A stretch of 64,000 nucleotides of DNA from Roseococcus microcysteis (GCF_014764365.1 NZ_CP061718.1:3984501-4048500), one strand, 5' to 3'; shown: positions 27,270 to 36,210, numbered from the stretch's first letter. Notes: generated by a model not told the origin, from the sequence alone. Made by a program: numbers and translations.

Positions 27270-28726
27270 GCCATGGAGGCCGGGGGCACGCTGCCCGGGC
27301 GCGGGTCAATGGGCAGCATCCGGTCCAGCCCCGCCGCCGCCTCGAACAGCGCCGCCGCCTGCAAGGCCACATCCTCGCGCCGGTGCGGGGCCACCACCTG
27401 CAAACCCACCGGCCTTCCATACTGGTCGAAGCCGCAGGGCACGGCCACGGCGGGGCAGCCCGTCATGGTGATGGCGGCATTCAGCATGGAGCCCGCCATG
27501 TAGTTCTCCAGCTTCACGCCCGCGATGGTCTCGGGGTTGCGCAGCATCACGTCGAAGGCGGGCGTGGGCGCGCCCGGCGTGATGAACACGTCATACTTGC
27601 CGAACATCGCCACCATGCGGCGGAAGAAGGCAGCGCGCTCACGGTCCGCCCAGGCCAGGCGGCTCGGCGTCGCGTCCAGCCCGCGCTGGGTGTTCCAGAT
27701 GATGTCGGGCTTCAGCTGGTCGCGGTGGGACTGCATCTGCAATTCGCGGTCCACGACGAAGACCTGGCTGCGGAGAACCAGGAAGGCTTCGTCCAGTTCG
27801 CCCAGGTCGGGCGCGAATTCCTCGACCACGCAGCCCATCGCCTCGAAATGCTTCATCGCCTTCGTGCAGATCTCGCGCACCTCGCGGTCCACCGGCAGCT
27901 TGCCGTTGAAGTCGGTGGTGAAGGCGATGCGGCGGGGGCGGTTCTGCTCGGCCGAGGCCACGGCGGCGGCATAGGGCAGGGCGGGCGCGTCATAGGTCAG
28001 CGGGTCATGGGCGCACCAGCCCGCCATGGTGTCGAGGAACAGCGCCAGGTCCGGGATGTTCCGCGCCATCGGGCCCTGCACCGACATGGGCGAGAAGGTG
28101 TTGTTCACCGTCCCCCGCGTGATGCGCCCGGGCGAAGGCCGCAGCCCCGCCACGGAACAATAGGTGCCAGGCCGCCGCGTGCTGCCGCCATGGTCCGTGC
28201 CCTGCGCGAGCCACACCTCGCCGGTGGCGAGCGAGACGGCGCCACCCCCCGTGCTGCCCCCGCAGGTGAGCGAAGTGTTCCACGGATTGCGCGTGCGCCC
28301 GAACACCTCGTTGAAGGTGGAGCCGCCCGCGCCGAATTCCGGCGTGTTGGACTTGCCGATGACGATGCCGCCCAGCGCCTCGATGCGTTCCACCACCGGG
28401 TGCGAACGCTCCGGCACATGGTCCTTGAAGATGGGCGAGCCATAGGTGGTGCGAACGCCCGCCACATCGGTCAAATCCTTGATGGAGACGGGCAGGCCGC
28501 CCAGCCACCCCGCCTGGCCCTCGCGTTCCCGCCCCTCGCCGCGCATCAGCCGCTTCGCGTGGTCGCGCGCGCGGTCGAGGCAGAGCGTGGGCAGGGCATT
28601 CACCGCGGGCTCGACCTCCGCGATGCGCGACGCCGCCGCTTCCACGAGTTCGAGGGGCGAGACCTCGCCGCGCGCGAGCGCCGCGACGGCCTGGGTGGCG
28701 GAAAGACGGATCAGATCATGCGACAT
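27266..28726 (-). CDS. Amidase signature family hydrolase
   Basis: 486 residues from ATG 28726, full length for the family. The Ser-cisSer-Lys triad is in place: Lys in GLPVSIKD, the cis-Ser in CGGSTGGGAVSLATG, where the more usual GGSSGG reads GGSTGG, and the nucleophile in GTDHGGSTRRPG (usually GGSIRxPA). It hydrolyses an amide or ester; candidates include aliphatic or aryl amides. Divergent from a Bug receptor (102-bp gap), which may import the substrate. The unusual Thr substitutions next to both serines may affect specificity. Confidence 0.92.
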   Translation of the reverse strand: MSHDLIRLSATQAVAALARGEVSPLELVEAAASRIAEVEPAVNALPTLCLDRARDHAKRLMRGEGREREGQAGWLGGLPVSIKDLTDVAGVRTTYGSPIFKDHVPERSHPVVERIEALGGIVIGKSNTPEFGAGGSTFNEVFGRTRNPWNTSLTCGGSTGGGAVSLATGEVWLAQGTDHGGSTRRPGTYCSVAGLRPSPGRITRGTVNNTFSPMSVQGPMARNIPDLALFLDTMAGWCAHDPLTYDAPALPYAAAVASAEQNRPRRIAFTTDFNGKLPVDREVREICTKAMKHFEAMGCVVEEFAPDLGELDEAFLVLRSQVFVVDRELQMQSHRDQLKPDIIWNTQRGLDATPSRLAWADRERAAFFRRMVAMFGKYDVFITPGAPTPAFDVMLRNPETIAGVKLENYMAGSMLNAAITMTGCPAVAVPCGFDQYGRPVGLQVVAPHRREDVALQAAALFEAAAGLDRMLPIDPRPGSVPPASMA

Positions 28727-28828
28727 GGTGCGAGAGTGGCACCAGGGCCCGCACCCCGGCAACCGTGCGCTTGCGCCATTCCCCTCGCCCGCGTTAGCCA
28801 TGGCGGCACAAACACTGGGAGGAACCAA

Positions 28829-29806
28829 ATGTTCTCACGTCGCATGCTTTTCGCGTCGGCGCCGGCGCTCGCCGCACCCGCGCTGCTGCCCGGCACCGCC
28901 AGCGCGCAGAACTTCCCCACGCGCCCCATCATGATGGTGAACCCCTATCCGCCCGGCGGCGCCACGGAATTCGGCGCGCGCCTCATCGCGCAGCGGATGG
29001 AGCAGGAACTCGGCCAGAGCGTCGTGATCGACGCCCGCGCGGGTGCGGGCACGGCCATCGGCAACTCCTTCGTGGCCGGGCAGCGTCCCGATGGCTACAC
29101 GCTGTTGATGGGGACCACCTCGCTCGCCGTGCTGCCAGCCTTGCAGCCCACCTCCGTCCCGCGGGACCCGCGCACGGCCTTCGCCCCCATCGGGCCGGCC
29201 ACCATCTCGCCCTTCGTGCTGCATGTGCATCCGGACTTCCCGGCGCGCACGGTGCAGGAGGTGATTGACTACGCGAAGGCCAATCCGGGCCGGGTGAGCT
29301 GGGGCAGCTCCGGCATCGGTGCCATCAACCACATGACGCTGGAGCTCTTCCGCGCGCGCACGGGCATTGACGTGGTGCACGTGCCCTATCGCGGCGGCGC
29401 GCCCGCGCTGGTGGACATCGCGGCGAACCGCATCCAGTGCATGTTCGCGGCGGCGCAGGAAGCCTCCAGCTCGATCCAGGCAGGGCGCACGCGCGGCATC
29501 GCGGTCACGTCCACCGAGCGCATGGCCTCGCTGCCCGACCTGCCGCCCATCGCGGAGACGGTGCCGGGCTTCAACTCCGTGTTCTGGCAGGGCGTGTTCG
29601 CGCCCGCCGGCATTTCGCAGGAGATCGCCGCCCGGCTGGAGCGCGCGGTCCGCAACGCCGCCGAGAATGCCGAGGTGAAGGAGCGGCTGGCCAGCGCCGG
29701 CATCGCCAACTGGCCTGGCGATGCGGCCCTGCTGCGCGACACGCTGGCACAGGACACGGAGACCTGGGGCAACATCATCCGCACCCAGAACATCACGGTG
29801 GGCTAG
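28829..29806 (+). CDS. Bug/TctC-family periplasmic solute receptor
   Basis: 325 residues, ATG 28829 after ACTGGGAGGAACCAA. Signal peptide MFSRRMLFASAPALAAPALL with cleavage near ASA-QN. Mature part: NFPTRPIMMVNPYPPGGATEF, VIDARAGAGTAIG, HVPYRGGAPALVDIAANRI and a C-terminal WGNIIRTQNITVG. The ligand-loop Asp of most Bug proteins is replaced (GGATEFGAR has Glu), so ligand choice may differ. Divergent from the amidase; TAG at 29804-29806 lies one base from the first 55-bp hairpin repeat. Confidence 0.93.
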   Translation: MFSRRMLFASAPALAAPALLPGTASAQNFPTRPIMMVNPYPPGGATEFGARLIAQRMEQELGQSVVIDARAGAGTAIGNSFVAGQRPDGYTLLMGTTSLAVLPALQPTSVPRDPRTAFAPIGPATISPFVLHVHPDFPARTVQEVIDYAKANPGRVSWGSSGIGAINHMTLELFRARTGIDVVHVPYRGGAPALVDIAANRIQCMFAAAQEASSSIQAGRTRGIAVTSTERMASLPDLPPIAETVPGFNSVFWQGVFAPAGISQEIAARLERAVRNAAENAEVKERLASAGIANWPGDAALLRDTLAQDTETWGNIIRTQNITVG

Positions 29807-29807
29807 C

Positions 29808-29970
29808 GTCTGATCGGCTTCGGTGGATCACCGAAGCCGTGAATCAGCCGCGGCGACAGTTCGTCTGATCGGCTTCGGTGGATCACCGAAGCCGTGAATC
29901 AGCCGCGGCGACAGTTCGTCTGATCGGCTTCGGTGGATCACCGAGGCCGTGAATCAGCCGCGGGCGACAG
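29808..29970. repeat. Three tandem 55-bp hairpin repeats (REP-like)
   Basis: Units 29808-29862 and 29863-29917 are identical; the third, 29918-29970, differs by one substitution and one inserted G. Each unit carries an 11-bp perfect inverted repeat, CGGCTTCGGTG and CACCGAAGCCG around GAT, inside an outer CTGAT/ATCAG pair. There are no spacers, so this is not a CRISPR array. It lies between convergent genes and could end transcription from both sides; the third unit also encodes the last ten residues and stop of the esterase gene at 29938. The core resembles the hairpins at 56995-57144. Confidence 0.9.
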
Positions 29971-30975
29971 CCCCCAGAAGTCGCAGATGCGGCGGGCGGC
30001 GGGGGTGCCCGCCGCCAGCACCCAGCGCGCCGCACGGCCTTCTCCCTCGCCGATGGGAAAGCCGTGCGCCATCTCCTCCAGCGTCCACAACTCCACCAGA
30101 GCGGTGGCGCCGCGTGACCACTGGCGCAACCGCGCGCCAGGGGCGGGCTCGGTGTCTTGCGAGGGTTCCTCCAAAAGCCCGTGCAGCGCGCCCCATTGCG
30201 TGGCCAGCAGCGCCGCGTTGTCCGGATGTACCGTCCGGTCACGCCCGCCCTGCCAGATGGACAGGCGCGGCCAGCGCGCCGTGCCGCGGGCCGGGTTGAA
30301 GGCGCGCACGCTGGCGGCCAGGCCCGCGCGGGTGGTGAAGCGGTTGGCGTGGCGCATGCGGAGCAGCGCGCCGCCGGGCGTTACGGCTGAACCCACCGGC
30401 ATCCCCGCCACCACCGCGCCCGCCGCGAAGACCGCCGGATAGGCGGCCAGCAGCGCCGCCGCCATCGCGCCCCCGGCGGAGAGCCCCACGACGAAGACGC
30501 GCCGCTTGTCGGTGCCGAAATGCCGCATGGCCCAGCGCAGCCCCTGGCGGATGGACATGGCCTCGCCCTGGCCGCGCGCCACATCCTGCGGGCGGAACCA
30601 GTTGAAGCAGCGGTGCCGGTTGTTCTCGCGGACCTGCTCGGGCAGCAGCAGGGGCACGCCCAGCGCCTCTGACATCGCGATCCAGCCGGCATCGGCCGCG
30701 AAGCTTGCCGCATCCTGCCCGCAGCCATGCAGCACCACGATCAGTGGCGTGCCGGGGGCGGGGGCGCGGCGCGGCACATGGACGAACATGCGCAGGCCGC
30801 CCGGATTGGTGCCGAAGCCCGTGATGGCGGAGGTGCGGCCCGGCGTGGGCATGGTGGGTGGGGTCGGCGCCCAGGCGGCCCGCATCAGCCCCATGGTGGC
30901 CCCCATGGTGGCGCGGCTCATCCGGCGCAGCGCCGCCGCCGCACCGGGCGGCCGGCGGAAGCGGATCAGCCGCAT
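29938..30975 (-). CDS. PHB-depolymerase/LpqC-like esterase
   Basis: 345-residue alpha/beta hydrolase of the extracellular-type PHB depolymerase (esterase) family. Seen: oxyanion motif VVLHGCGQDAASFA near residue 80, the NRHRCFNWF block, GEAMSIRQGLRWAM, the nucleophile elbow VGLSAGGAMAA near 165 and a late His in EEMAHGFPIG. A long hydrophilic leader precedes the domain and no clear signal peptide is visible, so location is uncertain. Its last ten codons and TGA lie inside the third 55-bp repeat, so the present C-terminus (SPAADSRPR) is repeat-derived. Confidence 0.88.
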   Translation of the reverse strand: MRLIRFRRPPGAAAALRRMSRATMGATMGLMRAAWAPTPPTMPTPGRTSAITGFGTNPGGLRMFVHVPRRAPAPGTPLIVVLHGCGQDAASFAADAGWIAMSEALGVPLLLPEQVRENNRHRCFNWFRPQDVARGQGEAMSIRQGLRWAMRHFGTDKRRVFVVGLSAGGAMAAALLAAYPAVFAAGAVVAGMPVGSAVTPGGALLRMRHANRFTTRAGLAASVRAFNPARGTARWPRLSIWQGGRDRTVHPDNAALLATQWGALHGLLEEPSQDTEPAPGARLRQWSRGATALVELWTLEEMAHGFPIGEGEGRAARWVLAAGTPAARRICDFWGLSPAADSRPR

Positions 30976-31056
30976 GGGAGGCGCAGGGGGTGCATGGGGG
31001 GCATCGGAGCAGCAACGTGCGCCGGGGGCCTGGGGTTGCCCCGCTAGGCGGGCGGG

Positions 31057-32057
31057 TCAGCCCTGCAAACCGTCCCACCAGGGGCAGGCGCCGGGCATGC
31101 GGGTGTGGTTGCCGTGCAGCACCTGCACCGGCGCGCGTTCGCCGCGGGAAGCGGCCTCCATCCGCATGCGGCGGCCCGCCGCCACGGCCTCGGGGCCCGC
31201 CCAGATGCGGTCATGGCCCCAGAGGCTGGGGCCGCTGTCCATGCGCTCCGCCTGCCAGGTCTCAGGCTCGATGTGCCGGCCGCCCCAGCCATATTCCACC
31301 AGGAAGCCGCCGGGGGTGCGGGCGTAGAAGCTGGTCATCCAGTCATTGGTGTGGCGGCCGAGGGTGGTGGCGACCCGCCCTTCCTCGGCCTGGGCCAGGT
31401 CATAGCCCTGGCCGACATCGTCCAGGCTGAGGCATTCCATCATCAGGTGGTGCATGCCCGCGCGCCCGGTCTCGATCAGCGCCAGCGAATGATGCCGGCC
31501 GTTCACATGCAGGAAATAGCCGCGGAAGGGCTGCTCGACCCAGTCGGAGAGGCCGAAGCCCAGCACGTCGCGGTAGAAGGGCAGCACCTCGTCCACGCGC
31601 GGCACCGTCAGCACCGCATGCCCCATGCCGAGCGGCCCGGTGCGGAAGCCCGAGATGGCCCGGCCGGGGATGAAGGCGGCGGTGGCCACCTCCGGCCCGT
31701 GGAAGAATTCCAGGCGATTGCCCAGCGGGTCGGCGGCCAGGATGAGCGCCGCCACCCGCCGCTGGTCGGCCAGGGCCTGGCTGCCACGCGCGACCGCCAC
31801 GCCCGCGCCCTCCAGCCGCGCGGCCAGGGTGTCGAGGGCCGCCGCATCCGCCACCTCCCAGCCCATGGCGCCCAGCCCGTCATGGGTGTCGCCGCTGACG
31901 AGGATGCGCTGCCGCCGGTCATCCATGCGGAAGGCCAGTTCGGATTGCGTCTTCTCCGCCAGCATCAGCCCCAGCATGCGCGGGCCGAAGCCCGCCCAGT
32001 CGTCGAGATTGCTGGCGCGGAGTTCGAGATAGCCGAGAGCCTGGATCGGGGGGCCAT
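31057..32057 (-). CDS. Type I extradiol dioxygenase (VOC family), frameshift at second codon region
   Basis: Two-domain vicinal-oxygen-chelate protein of the 2,3-dihydroxybiphenyl/catechol 2,3-dioxygenase type, about 333 residues. The C-terminal domain keeps the Fe(II) ligands: His in MGHAVLTVPRV, His in GMHHLMMEC and Glu in GFLVEYGWGG. An ideal ribosome site (AGGAG, 7 bases upstream) points to ATG 32057, but the run of six G on the plus strand (32048-32053) puts that ATG one base out of frame with the body, which starts ...PPIQALGYLELRASNLDD. One extra base restores the gene. No other ATG/GTG lies early in the body frame. Divergent from a Bug-hydrolase-cyclase operon, so ring cleavage in an aromatic pathway is likely. 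Confidence 0.85.
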
Positions 32058-32133
32058 GGCGCGCTCCTGTTCTTTGCGCGCATACTGAACCGAACGGCGC
32101 CACAAGCCGAGAGGGTGGGGGAGAGAGAACGCC

Positions 32134-33081
32134 ATGTTGTCCAAAAGCGTCCGGGCCGCGCTGGCCCTGCTGCTGCTGCCGGCGACGGCCATGGCCCAAG
32201 GTTGGGCGCCGGAGCGCCCCGTCACCATCGTGAACCCCTATGCCGCCGGCAGCACCACCGACACGCTGGCGCGCACCCTGGCCCAGGGCATGACGGCGCG
32301 GTTGGCGCAGCCCGTGGTGGTGCAGAACCGCGATGGCGCCGCGGGCGGTATTGGAACGGCCTTCGTGACGCGCGCGGCGCCGGACGGGCACACGCTGCTG
32401 TTCGCGCCCGCTGTCGTGCTCTCCGTCCTGCCGGCGCGCGGCGATCCGGGCTATGGGCCGGAGGCGCTGGTGCCCATCTGCCAGACCTTCGAGAACGCGA
32501 TGGCGATTGCCGTGCGGCCCGACAGCCCCTTCACCACCCTGGCCGATTTGGTGGCGGCGGCGCGGGCGCGGCCCGGCGCGGTTACCTTCGGGCACCAGGG
32601 CATCGCGTCCATCCCGCATCTGGCCGCGCTGGAACTGGCCGAGGCGGCGCGGCTGCAATTCCAGGACGTGCCCTATCGGGGCGAGCCCGCGGTCCTCACC
32701 GATTTGCGCGCCGGAAGGGTGGATTTCGCGGTGACCGTCATGGGCTCTTTGGCCGGGCAGAACATGCGGGTGCTGGGCGTCTTCGCCCCCGCCCGCCACC
32801 CGCTGATGCCCGAGGTGCCCACCGTCGCCGAGCAGGGCTTCCCCGTGGCGCCGACCAGCTTCGGCGGCCTCTTCGCCCCCGCCGGCACGCCGCAAGCCGC
32901 CCGCGTGGCGCTGGAGGCCGCCTGCCTGGCCGCCGCCCGCGACGAGGCCTATCGCGCCGTCGCCGCCCGCGTCTTCCAGCCCGAGACCCCCGAAGCCCCG
33001 GCCGACGCCCTGGCCGCGCGGCTGGCCCGCGACATCGCCGACAAGCGCCGCCTGCTGACCGCCATCGGCGCCGCCCGCTGA
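32134..33081 (+). CDS. Bug/TctC-family periplasmic solute receptor
   Basis: 315 residues, ATG 32134 after GGGGGAGAGAGAACGCC. Signal peptide LSKSVRAALALLLLPATAMA. Mature part opens GWAPERPVTIVNPYAAGSTTDTLAR and has VVVQNRDGAAGG, DVPYRGEPAVLTDLRAG and a shortened C-terminus without the usual W..VV.....I ending. Its NPYAAGS.TD loop is nearly the same as in the receptor at 35203, marking the two as close paralogues around the hydrolase and cyclase genes. 19 bp to the next gene. Confidence 0.92.
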   Translation: MLSKSVRAALALLLLPATAMAQGWAPERPVTIVNPYAAGSTTDTLARTLAQGMTARLAQPVVVQNRDGAAGGIGTAFVTRAAPDGHTLLFAPAVVLSVLPARGDPGYGPEALVPICQTFENAMAIAVRPDSPFTTLADLVAAARARPGAVTFGHQGIASIPHLAALELAEAARLQFQDVPYRGEPAVLTDLRAGRVDFAVTVMGSLAGQNMRVLGVFAPARHPLMPEVPTVAEQGFPVAPTSFGGLFAPAGTPQAARVALEAACLAAARDEAYRAVAARVFQPETPEAPADALAARLARDIADKRRLLTAIGAAR

Positions 33082-33100
33082 CCTTGTTGAAGGAGACCGC

Positions 33101-34387
33101 ATGACCCCCGACGCCACCCATGACCCCGCCCTGACCAGTTGGGTCGCCTCGGCCCAGGCGCCGGGCTGCGACTTCCCCATCCAGAACCTGCCGCATGGCG
33201 TGTTCAGCACCGCGGGCGGCGCGCCGCGCGGGGGCGTGGCCATCGGCGACATGATCCTGGATGTGGGGGCGGCGGTCCGCCTTGGCCTGCTGCGCGGCGA
33301 GGCGGCGGAGGCCGCTTCCGCCCCCAGCCTGAACGGGCTCATGGCGCTGGGGCGCGCGGCGGAGTTGCGGCGCGACATCTCGGCCCTGCTGGCCGCCGGC
33401 TCCACCGCCGAGGCCCATGCCGGCGCGCTGCTCGTGCCCATGGCGCAGGCGCGGATGCACCTGCCGACGACCATCGCCAATTTCTCCGACTTCATGGCCA
33501 GCATTGACCATTGCGCGCGGCTGGGCGTGCGGCGGGACCCGAAGAACCCCTTGCCCCAGGCCTTCCGCCATTTGCCCGTGGCCTACCATTCCCGCGCCAG
33601 CTCCGTGCGCGTCAGCGGGGAGGCGGTGGTCCGCCCGCATGGCCAATGGCCGCGCGAGGATGGCGCCGTGCGCTTCTCGCCCACGGAGGCGATGGATTTC
33701 GAACTCGAACTCGCCATCTGGATCGCGGGCGAGAACGCGCTCGGCACCCCCGTCACCATGGACCAGGCGCCCGGCCGCATCTTCGGCGTGGGGCTGCTGA
33801 ACGACTGGTCGGCGCGCGACATCCAGCGCTGGGAGATGCCGCCGCTCGGTCCCTTCCTGGCCAAGAGCCTCTCCACCACCGTCTCGCCCTGGGTGGTGAC
33901 GATGGAGGCGCTGGCGCCCTTCGCGCGGCCCGCGCCCAGCATCGAACCGCCGCCGCTGCCGCATCTGGACAGCGCGTGGAACCGCGCGGTGGGTGCGCTC
34001 GGCATCCGCATGCAGGCGTTGATCCTTACACCGCGCATGCGCGCGGAAGGCGCGGCGCCGGCCGTGCTGACCGACACCGACTTCGCCCATCTCTACTGGA
34101 CCTGCGCGCAGATGGTGGCCCACCACGGCAGCAATGGCTGCAATTTGCTGCCCGGCGACCTGCTCGGCAGTGGCACCGCCTCCGGCCCGGAGGACAGCGC
34201 CCGCGCCTGCCTCGCCGAAATCCTGCTGACCGGCCCCGTCACGCTGCCCAATGGCGAGACGCGGAACTATCTGCTGGATGGCGACGAGATCATCTTCCGC
34301 GCCCGCGCCGAGGCCCCCGGCGCCACCCCCATCGGATTCGGCGAATGCCGGGGCGAGATCGCGCCCGCCACCGCCTGGCCCCACTGA
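33101..34387 (+). CDS. Fumarylacetoacetase (FAH) family hydrolase
   Basis: 428 residues, the length of full fumarylacetoacetase with its N-terminal SH3-like domain. ATG 33101 after GAAGGAGACCGC. Seen: TTIANFSDFMASIDHC (family YSDF block), metal-binding carboxylates in DFELELAIWI and LLNDWSARDIQRWE, and the lysine-bearing FLAKSLSTTVSPWVVTM, all in the expected order. It should cleave a carbon-carbon bond of a beta-diketone acid such as fumarylacetoacetate. No homogentisate dioxygenase is adjacent, but an extradiol dioxygenase is divergent from the operon, so the substrate may be a different ring-cleavage product. Confidence 0.9.
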   Translation: MTPDATHDPALTSWVASAQAPGCDFPIQNLPHGVFSTAGGAPRGGVAIGDMILDVGAAVRLGLLRGEAAEAASAPSLNGLMALGRAAELRRDISALLAAGSTAEAHAGALLVPMAQARMHLPTTIANFSDFMASIDHCARLGVRRDPKNPLPQAFRHLPVAYHSRASSVRVSGEAVVRPHGQWPREDGAVRFSPTEAMDFELELAIWIAGENALGTPVTMDQAPGRIFGVGLLNDWSARDIQRWEMPPLGPFLAKSLSTTVSPWVVTMEALAPFARPAPSIEPPPLPHLDSAWNRAVGALGIRMQALILTPRMRAEGAAPAVLTDTDFAHLYWTCAQMVAHHGSNGCNLLPGDLLGSGTASGPEDSARACLAEILLTGPVTLPNGETRNYLLDGDEIIFRARAEAPGATPIGFGECRGEIAPATAWPH

Positions 34388-34408
34388 ACCACCGCAAGAG
34401 GAAACGCC

Positions 34409-35197
34409 GTGCCCCGCCGCATCATTGACATCTCCGTGGCCCTCAAGGCCGGGATCGCCAGCGACCCGCCGCGCATGCTGCCGGAGATCAACTATATCGA
34501 CCACCACATGTCCGCCCCCGCCATGGCGGAGGAGTTCGGCATCCGCCTGGACCAGCTGCCCGAGGGCGAATACGCGGCCGTCGAGCAGGTCCGCATCTCC
34601 ACCCACAACGGCACGCATCTGGACGCGCCCTACCACTTCTTCAGCCGCATGAACGAACGCCTGGTGCCGGGCGGCGAGCCCTCCTGGCGCATTGACGAGG
34701 TGCCGCTCGACTGGTGCTTCCAGCCCGGCGTGAAGCTCGACTTCCGGCACATGGAGGATGGCTATGTCTGCACGCCGGCCGATGTGCAGGCGGAACTCAA
34801 GCGCATCGGCCACACGCTGAAGCCGCTGGAAATCGTGGTGGTGAACACCCGCGCGGGCAGCCGCTATGGCCATGACGACTTCATCCACAGCGGCTGCGGC
34901 ATGGGCAAGGAAGCCACGCTCTGGCTGCTGGAGCAGGGGGTGCGCGTGACCGGCACGGATGGCTGGAGCTGGGACGCGCCCTTCTCCCACACCCGCCGCA
35001 AGGTCCAGGAGACGGGGGATGCGGGCCTGATCTGGGAAGGCCACCGCGCCGGCCGCGAGATTGGCTATTGCCACATGGAGAAGCTGTCGAACCTCGAAGC
35101 TCTGCCGGCCGATGGCTTCATGATCTCCTGCTTCCCGGTGAAGATCCACCGCGCCTCGGCCGGCTGGATCCGCGCCGTCGCCATCATCGAGGAGTGA
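34409..35197 (+). CDS. Cyclase/kynurenine-formamidase-like metal hydrolase (PF04199)
   Basis: 262 residues from GTG 34409 (AGAGGAAACGCC upstream). Seen: the metal motif STHNGTHLDAPYHF near residues 66-79, a later HSGCGMGKEATLWLLEQGVRVTGTDG and DAPFSHTRR, typical of the family that includes kynurenine formamidase and isatin hydrolase. It is 21 bp after the FAH gene and 5 bp before the second receptor gene. It probably hydrolyses a cyclic or formyl-amide compound of the same pathway. Confidence 0.9.
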   Translation: MPRRIIDISVALKAGIASDPPRMLPEINYIDHHMSAPAMAEEFGIRLDQLPEGEYAAVEQVRISTHNGTHLDAPYHFFSRMNERLVPGGEPSWRIDEVPLDWCFQPGVKLDFRHMEDGYVCTPADVQAELKRIGHTLKPLEIVVVNTRAGSRYGHDDFIHSGCGMGKEATLWLLEQGVRVTGTDGWSWDAPFSHTRRKVQETGDAGLIWEGHRAGREIGYCHMEKLSNLEALPADGFMISCFPVKIHRASAGWIRAVAIIEE

Positions 35198-35202
35198 GCG
35201 CC

Positions 35203-36141
35203 ATGCGCCGCCTGTTCCTGGCCCTCGCCCTGCTGGCGCCCATGCCCGCCTTCGCCTGGCCCGAGCGCCCCATCACCATCATCAACCCCTATGCCGCCGG
35301 CAGCAGCACCGACGCCGCCGCCCGCGCGCTGGCGGACTCCTTCACGCGCGAGTTGGGGCAGAACGTCATCGTCACCTCGCAATCCGGCGCCTCGGGCGTG
35401 GTGGGCATGCGGGCGCTGACCCAGGCCGCGCCCGATGGCCACACGTTGGCCTATGCGCCGCTGGTGCCCCTGGTGTTCCAGCCGCATCTGGTGCGGAACA
35501 CGGGTCTTGGCCCTGAGGCCGTGGCGCCGGTCTGCAACGTGACCGAGAACATCCTCGGCATCATGGTGAAGGCCGACAGCCCCATCCGGAACCTGACCGA
35601 CCTGGTGGCGGCGGCGCGACAGCGTGTGCTGAACTATGGCTCGCCCGGGCCCAATTCGGCGCCCTTCCTGGGTGTGCACCGCATCCAGGCGGCGGCGGGT
35701 GGCCAATACACGCACATCCCCTTCCGGGGCGACAATGCGTCGCTGCTGGAGGTGATCGCGGGGCGGCTCGACTTCGCGGCGATCGTGGTGGCCTCGGGCG
35801 TGCCGATGGCGCGGGCGGGGCAGGTGCGGCTGATCGCGGTGTTCTCGGAAGGCCGTCATCCCGCCTTCCCCGACGTGCCCACGGCGCGCGAGCAGGGGGT
35901 GGATGCGCTGCAACCCTCCTACGCCGCGCTCTTCGCCCCGCGCGGCACGCCGGCCGCGGTGCTGGAGCGGCTGGAGGGCGCCTGCCGCCGCGCGATGGAC
36001 ACGGATGGCTTCCGCCGCTTCACCGAGAACTGGGGCGCGGTGCCCAGCTTCCGCCCGCGCGCGGAACTGGCGCGGATGCTGGCCAGCGAATACGAGGCTG
36101 CCGGCCGCACCTTCCGTGAGTTGGGCGTGCAGCCGGAGTAG
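35203..36141 (+). CDS. Bug/TctC-family periplasmic solute receptor
   Basis: 312 residues, ATG 35203 five bases after the cyclase stop. Signal peptide MRRLFLALALLAPMPAFA. Mature part: WPERPITIINPYAAGSSTDAAAR, VIVTSQSGASGVVG, HIPFRGDNASLLEVIAGRLD. It is a close relative of the receptor at 32134 and closes the same operon. Two receptors in one operon may serve two related substrates or be a duplication under divergence. A GC hairpin follows. Confidence 0.92.
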   Translation: MRRLFLALALLAPMPAFAWPERPITIINPYAAGSSTDAAARALADSFTRELGQNVIVTSQSGASGVVGMRALTQAAPDGHTLAYAPLVPLVFQPHLVRNTGLGPEAVAPVCNVTENILGIMVKADSPIRNLTDLVAAARQRVLNYGSPGPNSAPFLGVHRIQAAAGGQYTHIPFRGDNASLLEVIAGRLDFAAIVVASGVPMARAGQVRLIAVFSEGRHPAFPDVPTAREQGVDALQPSYAALFAPRGTPAAVLERLEGACRRAMDTDGFRRFTENWGAVPSFRPRAELARMLASEYEAAGRTFRELGVQPE

Positions 36142-36162
36142 TCTTTTGCGCGGCTGATTCAC

Positions 36163-36185
36163 CGCCCCGGCCTTATGCCGGGGCG
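36163..36185. terminator. Possible bidirectional terminator hairpin
   Basis: Perfect 9-bp stem (CGCCCCGGC / GCCGGGGCG) with loop CTTAT between two convergent genes ending at 36141 and 36211. No U tract follows on either strand, so termination is likely but not certain. The flanking GCGGCTGATTCAC matches a segment of the 55-bp repeat at 29808, possibly a decayed copy. Confidence 0.5.
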
Positions 36186-36210
36186 CCTGCACCGGCCGCG
36201 CGCTCCTCGC

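Noticed and set aside
29808-29970. CRISPR array
   Set aside because: The units are directly adjacent without spacers, are 55 bp with strong hairpins, number only three, and no cas genes are near.
31040-31052. Terminator after the dioxygenase gene (CCCGC-TAG-GCGGG)
   Set aside because: A five-bp stem without a U tract is too weak in DNA this rich in G+C.
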